Position numbers and translations under genes: made by a program. From JAVWPP01 sp036635835 (lineage in GTDB: Bacteria; Bacillota; Clostridia; TANB77; CAG-465), in NCBI GenBank assembly GCA_036635835.1, contig JAVWPP010000001.1, positions 62,001-126,000 on the forward strand: a stretch of 64,000 nucleotides of DNA, given 5' to 3'. Below the pieces are notes generated by a model. That model was not told the DNA's origin, did not search any database, and was given only the letters and a program-made list of their open reading frames with translations. Of the stretch, positions 53,391-62,334 are shown piece by piece. Position 1 is the first letter of the stretch, and each line of letters begins with the position of its first letter.

Positions 53391-53981
53391 ATGGAAAAGA
53401 AGAAAGAAGAATTTATAACTTTATATAATAATTTAATACATAGAGAAGGCGCAGACAAATTACTAGATTATTTACTATCTAATACTAACGATTTTTTTAC
53501 TGCACCTGCAAGCACTAGATTTCATGGTAGTTTCGAAGGTGGACTTTTAGAACATAGCTTAAATGTGTATTATTGTTTAAAAGATTATCTTGGAAGAGAA
53601 CGCGTACAAAACGAATATAGCATGAACTATACAGATGAAACTATAGCAATCGTTTCACTTTTACATGATATTTGTAAAATAAATTGCTATAAAAAAGGAT
53701 TTAGAAATGTTAAAGATGATAATGGAGTTTGGCAAAAAGTAGAGACATTTGAATTTGCAGATAACATGCCATATGGACACGGTGAAAAATCTGTATATAT
53801 AATTAACGGATTTATGAAACTATCACGTGAAGAAGCCTTTGCTATTAGGTATCACATGGGATTTTCAGGTACAGAAGATCAAAGAAATATTGGATCTACT
53901 TTTGAGTTATTTCCTTTATCCTTCGCACTTTGTACAGCAGACATGGAAGCAACTTATTATCTAGAAGGAAAAAATAATTAA
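53391..53981 (+). CDS. HD-domain protein related to the YhaM nuclease domain
   Basis: 196 aa from the ATG at 53391, with GGAGAG upstream; a longer frame would begin inside the promoter. Metal-binding HD motif set: GGLLEHSLNVYYCL, VSLLHDICKI, GHGEKSVYII and RYHMGFSG. The early FHGSFEGGLLEHSL resembles the HD domain of the 3'-5' exoribonuclease YhaM, but the OB domain of YhaM is missing, so a nuclease role is uncertain. Confidence 0.72.
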   Translation: MEKKKEEFITLYNNLIHREGADKLLDYLLSNTNDFFTAPASTRFHGSFEGGLLEHSLNVYYCLKDYLGRERVQNEYSMNYTDETIAIVSLLHDICKINCYKKGFRNVKDDNGVWQKVETFEFADNMPYGHGEKSVYIINGFMKLSREEAFAIRYHMGFSGTEDQRNIGSTFELFPLSFALCTADMEATYYLEGKNN

Positions 53982-53987
53982 TTTTTA

Positions 53988-54047
53988 GGCCTATTATTTA
54001 TATTGAAAAAGTATAACTTATTTCTTTATATTTATAGGACTTTTTTT
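53988..54047 (+). terminator. Probable terminator after the HD-domain gene
   Basis: GGCCTAT pairs imperfectly with ATAGGAC across a long AT-rich stem-loop, followed by seven T. The following stretch to 54160 holds no gene that I can support. Confidence 0.5.
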
Positions 54048-54160
54048 ATATTATCTAGTACTATAAGATATAATATTTTTTTAAAAAATAGCTTGTTATT
54101 CATGTAGAAATGTTAAATCTGAAATAACGATAGCTATATGAATGATCAAATATGAACAAA

Positions 54161-54205
54161 AAAAACACTTTAAAGCGTTTATATAAACGTATCAAAGTGT
54201 TTTTT
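54161..54205. terminator. Terminator after tRNA-Leu
   Basis: AACACTTT/AAAGTGTT outer stem and CGTTT/AAACG inner stem with U-tracts on both strands. Confidence 0.75.
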
Positions 54206-54229
54206 ATTAATATAAGTATTGCTTCATGT

Positions 54230-54317
54230 TGGTGGGAATGATCGGAATCGAACCGATACGACTGTTAAGGTCGCAGGATTTTAAGTCCTGTGCGTCTGCC
54301 AGTTCCGCCACACTCCC
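54230..54317 (-). tRNA. tRNA-Leu (anticodon UAA)
   Basis: 88 bases including an encoded 3' CCA. Acceptor arm GGGAGTG/CATTCCC, D-arm with GGCGGAACTGGCAGACGC, anticodon loop CTTAAAA giving UAA, a long class II variable arm, and the T-loop GGTTCGATTCC. It reads UUA codons, the main Leu codon in this AT-rich genome. It has a perfect consensus promoter and a terminator, so it is monocistronic. Confidence 0.96.
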
Positions 54318-54384
54318 TCATATAAACAAATCCATATATTGTATTTAATTGTTTTGTATTTAGCTAGTGCTTCCTACGAATACT

Positions 54385-54413
54385 ATTATAATATAGTTTA
54401 AATGTTTTGTCAA
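54385..54413 (-). promoter_or_regulatory. Promoter of tRNA-Leu
   Basis: TTGACA (54408-54413), 17-base spacer, TATAAT (54385-54390): perfect consensus. Confidence 0.8.
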
Positions 54414-54458
54414 TAGTTTTTTAATTTTTTTATACCTTTTTTCAAGGATATAAATTAT

Positions 54459-54635
54459 AAAACTAACTTCTATTAACTGTAATCTCGTTTAAACTAAATG
54501 TTGAGAAGAATCATAATCCTGTTAGAGAAATATTTCAATTGCTTAGATTTACTGACAAAAATCCAAGAAAAGGTTGATTTAACGTTCTCGCATATAATTT
54601 AGTAACTAGATTACAGTTAATAGAAATTAGTTTTT
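54459..54635. repeat. Long imperfect palindrome, MITE-like
   Basis: Near-identical 27-bp arms (54459-54485 and 54608-54635) in inverse orientation, with weaker pairing continuing inwards (ACTAAAT and GAGAA segments), leave a central part of about 60-70 bases. It lies in the 460-base gap between truA and the tRNA-Leu promoter. A 34-codon open frame crosses it but has no ribosome binding site. No transposase or clear target-site duplication is visible; a miniature inverted-repeat element or an RNA hairpin are both possible. Confidence 0.55.
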
Positions 54636-54780
54636 CTATACATACATTATACAACAAAAAACAATAAAAAGCAACCCTTTAGTTACAATTAATCCTTTTA
54701 TGTAGAATTTAATCGGTAACTATACATTACTTTTCCATATAGAACTTGGTTTTTAATTATTTTTTATAAGTTCCTTGATT

Positions 54781-55515
54781 TTAATATTCAACTTCTACTA
54801 AATATAAGCCTTGTGGATCAACAGTGCGCCCTGCAAGTTTTCGATCTTTGTTTTCTAATATTTTTTCAATAATATCTACATCTAAATTTCCTCTACCAAT
54901 TTCAATTAAAGTTCCTACCATTATTCTAACTTGGTTATATAGAAAGCCATTTCCAACAAAGTCTATAGTTATAATTCCATCTTCTTTTTTTATAGTAGCT
55001 TCTTCTATTATTCTTATTGTTTGTTTAATAACACTGCCAGTATTCATAAAGCCTGCAAAGTCATGTTCTCCCTCTAAATTTTGGATTGCACTTTGCATTT
55101 TAAGAAAATCTAAAGGAAATTTGCAAAACATTTCTCTATTTCTATTTAAAGCAGATTTTATAGTTCTATTATTTATTATATATTTATAATGTTTTTTCTT
55201 TGCACTCAGCCTTGCATGAAAAGAGTTATCCACAGTTTCCACATCTTTAACTACAATATCTACCGGTAAATTTGAATTTATTGCTTTAAGTAAAGATATA
55301 GGCTCTATTGCTAATTTTGTTTCAAAATTAACAACCTGATTTAATGCATGTACGCCGGCATCTGTTCTTCCAGAACCAAACACAGTAACTTTTTCTTTTA
55401 GAATTTTTTCTAATACTTGTTCTAATGTTCCCTGTATAGTATTGTATAAAGGTTGCTTGGCAAATCCATGATAATTTGTTCCATCATATTCAATTATAAC
55501 TTTATAATTATTCAA
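54781..55515 (-). CDS. truA: tRNA pseudouridine(38-40) synthase
   Basis: 244 aa from a TTG at 55515 with AAGGAAG upstream; an in-frame ATG further up falls within the preceding terminator and would give an odd extension. Makes pseudouridine at 38-40 in the anticodon arm. Catalytic Asp in GSGRTDAGVHALNQV; EYDGTNYHGFAKQ and VGNGFLYNQVRIMVGTL are conserved. Normal length (B. subtilis 247). Confidence 0.95.
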   Translation of the reverse strand: MNNYKVIIEYDGTNYHGFAKQPLYNTIQGTLEQVLEKILKEKVTVFGSGRTDAGVHALNQVVNFETKLAIEPISLLKAINSNLPVDIVVKDVETVDNSFHARLSAKKKHYKYIINNRTIKSALNRNREMFCKFPLDFLKMQSAIQNLEGEHDFAGFMNTGSVIKQTIRIIEEATIKKEDGIITIDFVGNGFLYNQVRIMVGTLIEIGRGNLDVDIIEKILENKDRKLAGRTVDPQGLYLVEVEY

Positions 55516-55542
55516 TATTATCTTCCTTTCGATTTTTAATAT

Positions 55543-55577
55543 AATAAAAGATATGTAGCAAGGCCACATATCTTTAT
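55543..55577 (-). terminator. Terminator after the tyrosine recombinase gene
   Basis: 10-bp arms 55547-55556 and 55566-55575 (AAAGATATGT/ACATATCTTT), 9-base loop, moderate U-tract. Confidence 0.7.
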
Positions 55578-55579
55578 AA

Positions 55580-56458
55580 TTAACTTCTGTGATGTGTTTC
55601 TATAACTTCATTGTTATTTGCCACTTCAGCCATTTGGGTATATATTTGTGTAGACGCAATGTCTGTATGTCCTAAAACTTCTTGAACAAATTTTAATTCT
55701 TGTCCACTTTGAAGCATGTGAACTGCAAACGTATGTCTAATTGTATGAGGTGTAAGTTCTTTATCGATTTTCGCTTGAACTTTATATTGTTTTAAAATCT
55801 TCCAAAAACCTTGTCTTGTCATTTTTTGACCATTAGCATTGATAAAAAGTACGTTTTCTTCTTCTGATTTAATCAAAAGTGGTCTAACGTTAGCAATATA
55901 TGTTTTTACTGCTCTTATTGCACTGTTTGATAATGGTATAACTCTTTCTTTAGTCTTTTTCTTGATTTTAACTGTTCCATTTGAAATATTTAAGTCATCT
56001 AACGTTAGTGAAACTAATTCAGTTACTCTAATTCCAGTAGCATAAAGTACTTCAAGCATTGCTCTGTCTCTTTGTCCTTTTAAATCAGTAGTATCTGGTT
56101 GTTCTAATAAATTTTCTACTTCTTTAATAGTTAAAATTCCTGGTTCTTTTTTTTCTACTTTTGGAACTTCAACTTTTTCAGCGATATTGCAATCTGCTAG
56201 TTTGTGTTTGCATAAATATCTATAAAACGCCTTGATAGACGCTATCCCCCTTGATATTGTAGCATTAGATTTGTTTTGACTTTGCATATATTCTGCGTAT
56301 TTAGTTATGTCATCCTCTGTTGCATCAAATAGTTCCTTGTTGTTATTGTCTAAAAATTTAACAAGCTGATTGATGTCGCGCTCATATGACAAAATTGTAT
56401 TTTGAGATACCTGTCTGTTTTTTAGGTAATCAATAAAATCTTGTACTATTAACTTCAT
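55580..56458 (-). CDS. Xer-type tyrosine recombinase
   Basis: 292 aa, usual for XerC/XerD. N-terminal SAM-like DNA-binding domain (about 1-85, VSQNTILSYERDINQ) and a catalytic domain with Arg in YATGIRVTELVSL, HTIRHTFAVH, LGHTDI and nucleophile Tyr in STQIYTQ: the full R-K-H-R-H-Y set appears present. It resolves chromosome dimers at dif if it is the housekeeping XerD; whether it is XerC or XerD cannot be decided. Not linked to a mobile element. Two Spo0A-like boxes lie upstream. Confidence 0.88.
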   Translation of the reverse strand: MKLIVQDFIDYLKNRQVSQNTILSYERDINQLVKFLDNNNKELFDATEDDITKYAEYMQSQNKSNATISRGIASIKAFYRYLCKHKLADCNIAEKVEVPKVEKKEPGILTIKEVENLLEQPDTTDLKGQRDRAMLEVLYATGIRVTELVSLTLDDLNISNGTVKIKKKTKERVIPLSNSAIRAVKTYIANVRPLLIKSEEENVLFINANGQKMTRQGFWKILKQYKVQAKIDKELTPHTIRHTFAVHMLQSGQELKFVQEVLGHTDIASTQIYTQMAEVANNNEVIETHHRS

Positions 56459-56530
56459 GTTCCCCTACCCCATTACATCATAATTCATACTTTAGGCACA
56501 TTGTTATTCTGTCCTCTATATGTTGACTTT

Positions 56531-56559
56531 ATTTTATACTATTTTATATGATTTTGCAA
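56531..56559 (-). promoter_or_regulatory. Probable promoter of the recombinase gene
   Basis: TTGCAA (56554-56559), 17-base spacer, TAAAAT (56531-56536). Confidence 0.45.
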
Positions 56560-56611
56560 GTCTTTTGATAAATTTTTATGTAAATTTTAAATTTTTATAT
56601 GATTAAAAGAA

Positions 56612-56631
56612 TTTTGTCGAATTTTGTCGAA
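56612..56631 (+). promoter_or_regulatory. Two tandem Spo0A-like boxes
   Basis: Two direct copies of TTTTGTCGAA, exactly 10 bases apart (56612-56621, 56622-56631), so on the same face of the helix. They lie in the 230-base gap between rnhA and the recombinase gene, about 55 bases upstream of the recombinase's putative -35. Regulation is inferred. Confidence 0.4.
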
Positions 56632-56688
56632 TTTTAGCGTTTTACATCTCTCAAATATTATAATATTTACATGAAATTGCATTTGTAT

Positions 56689-57126
56689 TTATATTCTTTT
56701 AATAGCATCTGTTGCAAGTTTATCACATACATTATTGTATTTATTAGTAGAATGCCCTTTCACTTTTATGAATTCCACTATGTTTTGTTCTAAAACCAAC
56801 AAATCTAGTTCTCTCCACAAATCATCGTTTTTCACAGGTTGCTTACCAGCAGTCTTCCAGTTATTTTGTTTCCATGAAGTAATCCATTCTTTATCAAAAG
56901 CATTTACAACATAAGCACTATCACTATGTATTTTTACATTGCATTTTTCTTTTAACATTTTTAAAGCTTCTATTACCGCAGTTAATTCCATCCTATTATT
57001 CGTTGTATCATTCTGAGATCCAGATATTTCTTTCTCATTGTTTTCATATATAAGCACAGCTCCCCATCCACCTGGTCCTGGGTTACCACTACACGCTCCA
57101 TCAGTGTATATAATTATATTTTTCAT
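56689..57126 (-). CDS. rnhA: Ribonuclease HI
   Basis: 145 aa. Cleaves RNA in RNA-DNA hybrids. The DEDD metal site is complete: YTDGACSGNPGPGGWG, NRMELTAVIEAL, HSDSAYVVNAF and KGHSTNKYNNVCD. Length and motifs match bacterial RNase HI. GGAGGA precedes the ATG, and it is divergent from tmcAL. Confidence 0.95.
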   Translation of the reverse strand: MKNIIIYTDGACSGNPGPGGWGAVLIYENNEKEISGSQNDTTNNRMELTAVIEALKMLKEKCNVKIHSDSAYVVNAFDKEWITSWKQNNWKTAGKQPVKNDDLWRELDLLVLEQNIVEFIKVKGHSTNKYNNVCDKLATDAIKRI

Positions 57127-57204
57127 TATGTCCTCCTTGAATATCTATGTTTTTTATGTTAATATACATTATATCAGTTTTATATAAAAAGTAAAGGAGA
57201 ATTT

Positions 57205-58404
57205 ATGAAAATATTAGGAATAATCGCAGAATATAATCCATTTCATAGCGGACATAAATATCATATTGAAAAAGCTAAAAAAATTACTTCTGCAGACTAT
57301 GTTATATGTATAATGTCTGGTAACTTTACGCAGCAAGGTAATGTTGCAGTACTAGATAAATTTACTAGAGCTAAAATTGCTTGTAGTTATGGTGTAGATT
57401 TAGTTTTGGAACTGCCTACTGTTTTTGCAACATCAAGTTCAGAGTACTTTGCAAAATCTGCAATAAGTATTCTTCATTCATTAGGCTGCATAGATTATAT
57501 TTGCTTTGGAAGTGAAGCTAAAAATATAGAAGAATTTAATGAAGTATATACCCATATAACTCAAAATAAAGCTAAAATAGATGTTTCCATTAAAACAAAA
57601 TTAGATACTGGAATGGCTTTTCAAAATGCAAAAATAAAAAGCATTTGCGAAGAGTATAATGGTAAACTAGATATCGACTCATTTTTTAAATCTAATAACA
57701 TTTTAGGCCTAGAGTATGTAATGGCTTTAAAGTCGCTAAACAGTACCATACAGCCATTATGTATACATAGAAGTAAATCTACGTACAATTCAAAAGTGGT
57801 CGCTTTAAACGGCCTTTCTAGCGCAACTAGCATAAGGGAATATCTATATGCAAATAATGATTTAACTAAACTAACTTGCACTATACCAGAAATTTCACTA
57901 AAAAGCTTACAAAATTCGTATTTACCTAAAAACGAAGATTTCTATAGTGTTTTTAGATATATCGTTTTAGGAAACAAAAATATTATAAAAGATATTGATG
58001 ACATTTCAGAAGGATTAGAAAATAGGATTTATGCAAATGCAGTTAAATGTACAAGCTATGGCGATTTTTTAAACGCTACTATAACAAAAAGATATACATT
58101 GTCTAAGATTAAAAGAATCTATTGCAAAATTCTTTTAAATATCACAAAAGAAAAATCTCAATTATTATATGAAAAAAACGCTCTATATGCACGTATTTTA
58201 GCTTTAAATACAAATAGCAAGTGTTTACTCGGTCATATTGCAAAAAACGCTAATTTGCCCATCCTAAGCATGCTAAATCAGGCTTCCTACAAAGAGTTAA
58301 ACGAGAAGCAAAAATGCTTGCTAGATGTTGATATATTAGCTACTAATTTATATGATATTATTCAAAAGAAAACATTGAACAATGATTATTTCAATCATTT
58401 GTAG
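57205..58404 (+). CDS. tmcAL: tRNA(Met) cytidine acetate ligase
   Basis: 399 aa. Makes N4-acetylcytidine at the wobble position of elongator tRNA-Met from acetate and ATP. The nucleotidyltransferase N-terminus MKILGIIAEYNPFHSGHKYH with IMSGNFTQQGNVAV and KFTRAKIACSYGVDLVLELP is characteristic of YlbM/TmcAL. Length matches. AAAGGAG precedes the ATG. Confidence 0.92.
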   Translation: MKILGIIAEYNPFHSGHKYHIEKAKKITSADYVICIMSGNFTQQGNVAVLDKFTRAKIACSYGVDLVLELPTVFATSSSEYFAKSAISILHSLGCIDYICFGSEAKNIEEFNEVYTHITQNKAKIDVSIKTKLDTGMAFQNAKIKSICEEYNGKLDIDSFFKSNNILGLEYVMALKSLNSTIQPLCIHRSKSTYNSKVVALNGLSSATSIREYLYANNDLTKLTCTIPEISLKSLQNSYLPKNEDFYSVFRYIVLGNKNIIKDIDDISEGLENRIYANAVKCTSYGDFLNATITKRYTLSKIKRIYCKILLNITKEKSQLLYEKNALYARILALNTNSKCLLGHIAKNANLPILSMLNQASYKELNEKQKCLLDVDILATNLYDIIQKKTLNNDYFNHL

Positions 58405-58419
58405 CTTTTATGCATACTA

Positions 58420-58456
58420 AAATGCAGCAACCTTAATAAGGTTTGCTGCATTTTTT
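58420..58456. terminator. Bidirectional terminator
   Basis: AATGCAGCAA-CCTT pairs with AAGG-TTTGCTGCATT between convergent genes; U-tracts on both strands. Confidence 0.85.
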
Positions 58457-58967
58457 AATTACCTCTAATCAATTCTAATTTATTAATGATTAAATTTGTT
58501 ATTAAATTTATTCTTACATTATCTACTATACCATATACCGAATCAGATTTTTCTTTTAATAGTATAGTTTTTTGTAGTATTCTATTTTCGTTAGTATATT
58601 TAATCGTTATTCCATATCCATCCCAAATTTTTTCGTTATTAAAATATGGACAAACCTCTCCTATGTATTCTTTTCTTATTTCAATTACATTATTAATATC
58701 TATAAGCGTAGGTCGAGAATTACTATTTGTTTCTGTTATTCTTAAATAATTAGCTAAAAACTCGATTTTATTGTTTTTTGTTATAAAGTCATTTTTTCTT
58801 TTTAATTGCTTTATTATTTTTTCATCTTTGTAATATATATGTTTCTCCAATAGTTTTTGCGCTATATCTCGTTGGATTGATTTTCTTTTTAGTTTTTTAA
58901 ATAAAATTATTATTGTTATACAAAGAATCACTAATCCTAGCAATAATATTATTTTTGCTATATCCAT
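58455..58967 (-). CDS. Single-pass membrane protein of unknown function
   Basis: 170 aa. One N-terminal membrane helix (about 5-23), a Lys/Arg-rich stretch and a hydrophilic domain (about 60-170) with beta-strand-like periodicity. AAAGGAG precedes the ATG. No family is recognised. It stands alone after the rplQ terminator. Its composition is like neighbouring genes, with no sign of transfer. Confidence 0.65.
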   Translation of the reverse strand: MDIAKIILLLGLVILCITIIILFKKLKRKSIQRDIAQKLLEKHIYYKDEKIIKQLKRKNDFITKNNKIEFLANYLRITETNSNSRPTLIDINNVIEIRKEYIGEVCPYFNNEKIWDGYGITIKYTNENRILQKTILLKEKSDSVYGIVDNVRINLITNLIINKLELIRGN

Positions 58968-59043
58968 ACTTTACTCCTTTTTTTATCTATATATATATTA
59001 TACTACATTATGTGTAATTATGTCAACTTGTTTTTGAAAAGTG

Positions 59044-59076
59044 GTAAAAAAAAATGCAATTTCTTGCATTCTTTTT
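59044..59076 (-). terminator. Terminator of the ribosomal protein operon
   Basis: AATGCAA/TTGCATT arms (59053-59059, 59064-59070), 4-base loop, nine U on the minus strand. Confidence 0.85.
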
Positions 59077-59085
59077 ATATATAAA

Positions 59086-59607
59086 CTATATTAGTTCTAT
59101 TATTGCTCTATCAGCTCCGTCGCCTTTTCTTGCAACTAATTTAATAATTCTAGTGTATCCACCATTGTTTGCTTCATATTTTGGAGCAATATCATTAAAT
59201 AATTTTTCTGTTAAATCAATAGTATTTCCTTTATAATCTTTTAACTTCATTATTGTTTTAAACATTTTTCTTCTTGCAGCTAATTTAGAAGCTTTATCTG
59301 TTTTTACTTCTTCTTTAACTATTTCTCTTACTACAACGTCATATTTGTTTCCGTTTTTAGAAGTCTTAGTTTCTTTTACTATTTTTCCGTTTTCAACTTT
59401 AGCTCTTGAAACTGTTTTTTCAACCATTTCAAAATTGTCTTTTTCAGATATAGCAAGAGCAACTAAACTGTCTACTAAAGGTTTAACTTCTTTAGCTTTA
59501 GGTAATGTAGTCTCAATTTTACCGTTAAGTATTACTTGAGATACTAGATTATTAAGTAAAGCTTTTCTATGAGCAGTAGTTCTTCCTAGTTTTCTTGTTC
59601 CTGGCAT
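59086..59607 (-). CDS. rplQ: 50S ribosomal protein L17 with an internal insertion
   Basis: 173 aa, against about 113-130 for usual bacterial L17. The N-terminal RKLGRTTAHRKALLNNLVSQVI and C-terminal NNGGYTRIIKLVARKGDGADRAIIEL are conserved. Between them, about residues 52-100 form a Lys/Glu/Val-rich insertion (near KVENGKIVKETKTSKNGNKY) absent from the standard family. The frame is intact, so this is a real insertion and not a frameshift. Last gene of the operon, behind rpoA by 19 bases. Confidence 0.93.
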   Translation of the reverse strand: MPGTRKLGRTTAHRKALLNNLVSQVILNGKIETTLPKAKEVKPLVDSLVALAISEKDNFEMVEKTVSRAKVENGKIVKETKTSKNGNKYDVVVREIVKEEVKTDKASKLAARRKMFKTIMKLKDYKGNTIDLTEKLFNDIAPKYEANNGGYTRIIKLVARKGDGADRAIIELI

Positions 59608-59626
59608 TTATTCGTCCTCCTATATA

Positions 59627-60574
59627 TTATTCTTCAACTGATTTAAATTCTAATCCTAAAGAGCGTACTTTGTTTATTACTTCTTCTAAAGACTTTTTAC
59701 CAAGATTTCTAACTTGCATCATTTCATGTTCCTTTTTAGCAACTATATCTGCAACTGTTAGTAATCCCGCTCTCTTTAAGCAGTTAAACGATCTTACTGA
59801 TAATTCTAATTCTTCAATTGACATTTCCATCATTTTATCTTTTTCAGACATTTCTTTTTGTGACATTATTGACATATTTCTTGCTATATCAGATAAGTCT
59901 ATAAACATATCTAAATGTTCATTCAAAATTTTAGCAGCTAAACTTAGCGCTTGATATGGTTCTAAAACACCATTAGTCCAAATTTCAACAGTTAACTTAT
60001 CGTAATCTGTTTCTTGTCCAACTCTTGTTTTATCCACATTAAAGTTAGCTTTAACTACTGGTGAGAATATTGAATCAATTGGAATTGCGTTTACAGGTAA
60101 TTCATCTGATTTATTTTTTTCAGCTTGTACATATCCTCTACCTTTTTTTGCATGCATCTCTATGTTTAAAGTTGCACCATCATCTAAGTATGCTATATGT
60201 AAATCTTTATTTATAATTTCACAAGTAGAATCTGCGAATATATCTGCAGCTGTAACCTCGCAAGGTCCAACGGCTTTAATATTTAACATTTTTTCATCAA
60301 CACCATCAGATTTAACACAAACTTCTTTTATGTTTAATATTATATCAGTAACATCTTCTGTGATACCTGGTAAAGTTGTGAATTCATGAGCTACTCCATC
60401 AATCTTGATATCGCATATTGCGTATCCTGGTAATGATGAAAGTAATATTCTTCTCAATGAGTTTCCAAGAGTGATTCCAAATCCTCTTTCTAGTGGTTCA
60501 ACCTCAAATTTTGCATAAAAAGTATCTGGATCTAACTCCACACATTTAATTTCTGGTCTTTCCATTTCTAACAT
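59627..60574 (-). CDS. rpoA: RNA polymerase subunit alpha
   Basis: 315 aa. Alpha N-terminal domain (about 1-225) with GFGITLGNSLRRILLSSLPG and the dimer interface, linker, then C-terminal domain (about 245-310) with LELSVRSFNCLKRAGLLTVADI and RNLGKKSLEEV, which contacts UP elements and activators. MLEMERPEIK aligns with the family start. Confidence 0.97.
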   Translation of the reverse strand: MLEMERPEIKCVELDPDTFYAKFEVEPLERGFGITLGNSLRRILLSSLPGYAICDIKIDGVAHEFTTLPGITEDVTDIILNIKEVCVKSDGVDEKMLNIKAVGPCEVTAADIFADSTCEIINKDLHIAYLDDGATLNIEMHAKKGRGYVQAEKNKSDELPVNAIPIDSIFSPVVKANFNVDKTRVGQETDYDKLTVEIWTNGVLEPYQALSLAAKILNEHLDMFIDLSDIARNMSIMSQKEMSEKDKMMEMSIEELELSVRSFNCLKRAGLLTVADIVAKKEHEMMQVRNLGKKSLEEVINKVRSLGLEFKSVEE

Positions 60575-60624
60575 TCTGCTTCCCCCTTATTTACTAAGCG
60601 ATCAATATATCACTTAGTTTAAAA

Positions 60625-61254
60625 TTAGTTTTTAGAGTAAAGCTCTACTATCAAGCTTTCTTGTACGTCTAAATCAACATCTTCTCTAGTTGGTAATCTT
60701 AGTACTTTTGCTTCATTTATTTCTCTGTTTAATTCTAACCATGATGGAATAACTTTAGAATTAGTTGCTTCTAATACTTGAACTATTGTTTTATTGTCTT
60801 TCTTAGCTTCTCTAACTTTTACAACATCTCCTACTTTAACAATATAAGATGGTATATCTGTTTTCTTACCGTTAACTTCTAACATTCCAAATCTAACTAA
60901 TTGTCTTGATTCAGCTCTAGATGTTCCGATTCCTAATCTATATGCTACATTATCTAGTCTTCTTTCTAATATTCCGAATAATGTTTCAGAAGTTACTCCT
61001 TCTGCATTAAACGCTTCATCAAAATATTTTCTGAATTGGCTTTCTAATATTCCGTAGTATATCTTTGTTCTTTGTTTTGCTCTTAATTGTGTTCCATATT
61101 CTGATAATTTAGATTTTGCCTTACCATGTTGTCCTGGAGCATAATTACGTCTTTCCAAAGCACATTTACTTGTTGTACATCTTGTTCCTTTTAAGAAAAG
61201 CTTTGTACCTTCTCTTCTACATTTTCTACATAATGCCTCTGTATATCTTGCCAT
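60625..61254 (-). CDS. rpsD: 30S ribosomal protein S4
   Basis: 209 aa. Primary 16S rRNA binder. A zinc finger is present near the N-terminus (CRKCRREG and CTTSKCALERR), the zinc-containing form. S4 domain RLDNVAYRLGIGTSRAESRQ follows. Located between rpsK and rpoA as in the alpha operon. Confidence 0.97.
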   Translation of the reverse strand: MARYTEALCRKCRREGTKLFLKGTRCTTSKCALERRNYAPGQHGKAKSKLSEYGTQLRAKQRTKIYYGILESQFRKYFDEAFNAEGVTSETLFGILERRLDNVAYRLGIGTSRAESRQLVRFGMLEVNGKKTDIPSYIVKVGDVVKVREAKKDNKTIVQVLEATNSKVIPSWLELNREINEAKVLRLPTREDVDLDVQESLIVELYSKN

Positions 61255-61273
61255 TTTTCGTTTTCACCCCCGA

Positions 61274-61669
61274 CTATATTCTTCTTCTTTTTGGTGGTCT
61301 GCAACCATTATGAGGAATTGGAGTTACATCTTTAATCATGTTTATTTCCAATCCAGCAGCTTGTAATGCTCTTATAGCTGCTTCTCTTCCTGATCCAGGT
61401 CCTTTTACAAATACTTCTATATTTTTTAATCCATGTTCCATAGCGGCTTTTGCTGCTATTTCAGCAGCTGTTTGAGCAGCGAATGGAGTATTTTTTCTAG
61501 ATCCTTTGAATCCTTGGCTTCCTGCACTTGACCAAGATAAAACATTACCTTGTGAATCTGTCATAGTAACAATTGTATTGTTAAATGAAGATTGAATGTG
61601 TGCAACGCCAGTTGTTATGTTTTTTCTGACTTTTTTCTTTGTTGCTGTTTTTTTAGTTACTTTTGCCAT
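61274..61669 (-). CDS. rpsK: 30S ribosomal protein S11
   Basis: 131 aa. Platform protein of the 30S subunit. Hallmarks: [48 protein letters not shown] and the C-terminal [16 protein letters not shown]. 17 bases after rpsM. Confidence 0.98.
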   Translation of the reverse strand: MAKVTKKTATKKKVRKNITTGVAHIQSSFNNTIVTMTDSQGNVLSWSSAGSQGFKGSRKNTPFAAQTAAEIAAKAAMEHGLKNIEVFVKGPGSGREAAIRALQAAGLEINMIKDVTPIPHNGCRPPKRRRI

Positions 61670-61686
61670 TTTGTTATACCCCTTTC

Positions 61687-62052
61687 TTAACCCTTCTTAT
61701 TAGCTACTATTTTCTTAGGACCTTTTCTTGTTCTTGCATTAGTTTTTGTTCTTTGTCCTCTTACTGGTAATTTCTTTTTGTGTCTTTGTCCTCTATAACA
61801 ATTAATTTCCATTAATCTTTTGATGTTTAAAGCGACATCTCTTCTTAAATCACCTTCAACTGTTTCTCTTTCGATTATTGCTCTTATTTTTGCAATATCT
61901 TCATCAGTTAAATCTTTTATTCTAATTGTACTATCAATACCAGCTTCTGCTAATATTGCTCTTGATTTTGATCTTCCAATACCATAAATATAAGTTAATC
62001 CTATTTCTGCTACCTTATTATTTGGTAAATCAATTCCTGCTATACGTGCCAT
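61687..62052 (-). CDS. rpsM: 30S ribosomal protein S13
   Basis: 121 aa. Head protein contacting the P-site tRNA and L5. [26 protein letters not shown] and the C-terminal [17 protein letters not shown] are typical. It follows rpmJ by 18 bases. Confidence 0.98.
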   Translation of the reverse strand: MARIAGIDLPNNKVAEIGLTYIYGIGRSKSRAILAEAGIDSTIRIKDLTDEDIAKIRAIIERETVEGDLRRDVALNIKRLMEINCYRGQRHKKKLPVRGQRTKTNARTRKGPKKIVANKKG

Positions 62053-62070
62053 TTAAGCCACACCTCCTAA

Positions 62071-62184
62071 TTAACCTTGTCTTTGTTTGTGTTTTGCTGT
62101 TGGACATATTACTCTAACAACACCTTTTCTTTTTATGATTTTGCATTTTTCACAAATCTTTTTTACAGATGGTCTTACTTTCAT
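62071..62184 (-). CDS. rpmJ: 50S ribosomal protein L36
   Basis: 37 aa. [19 protein letters not shown] begins the protein; three Cys (11, 14, 27) and His32 form the zinc ribbon of the C+ form. GGAGGAAC precedes the ATG at 62184. It lies between infA and rpsM, its conserved place. Confidence 0.97.
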   Translation of the reverse strand: MKVRPSVKKICEKCKIIKRKGVVRVICPTAKHKQRQG

Positions 62185-62334
62185 TTTCGATGTTCCTCCT
62201 TTAAAAAATGCTTTTTGAAATACCGCTCAATGTGTGCAAGCTAATATTTCATATATATTAAAACAAACTATGTAATGAATCTTAGATTCACAGCCGCTAC
62301 TTCATTTGCTTCAAACTAAATTAATAAATAATGA

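Noticed and set aside
54494..54600. Small gene inside the palindromic element
   Set aside because: A 34-codon frame exists but lacks a ribosome binding site and resembles no family I know.
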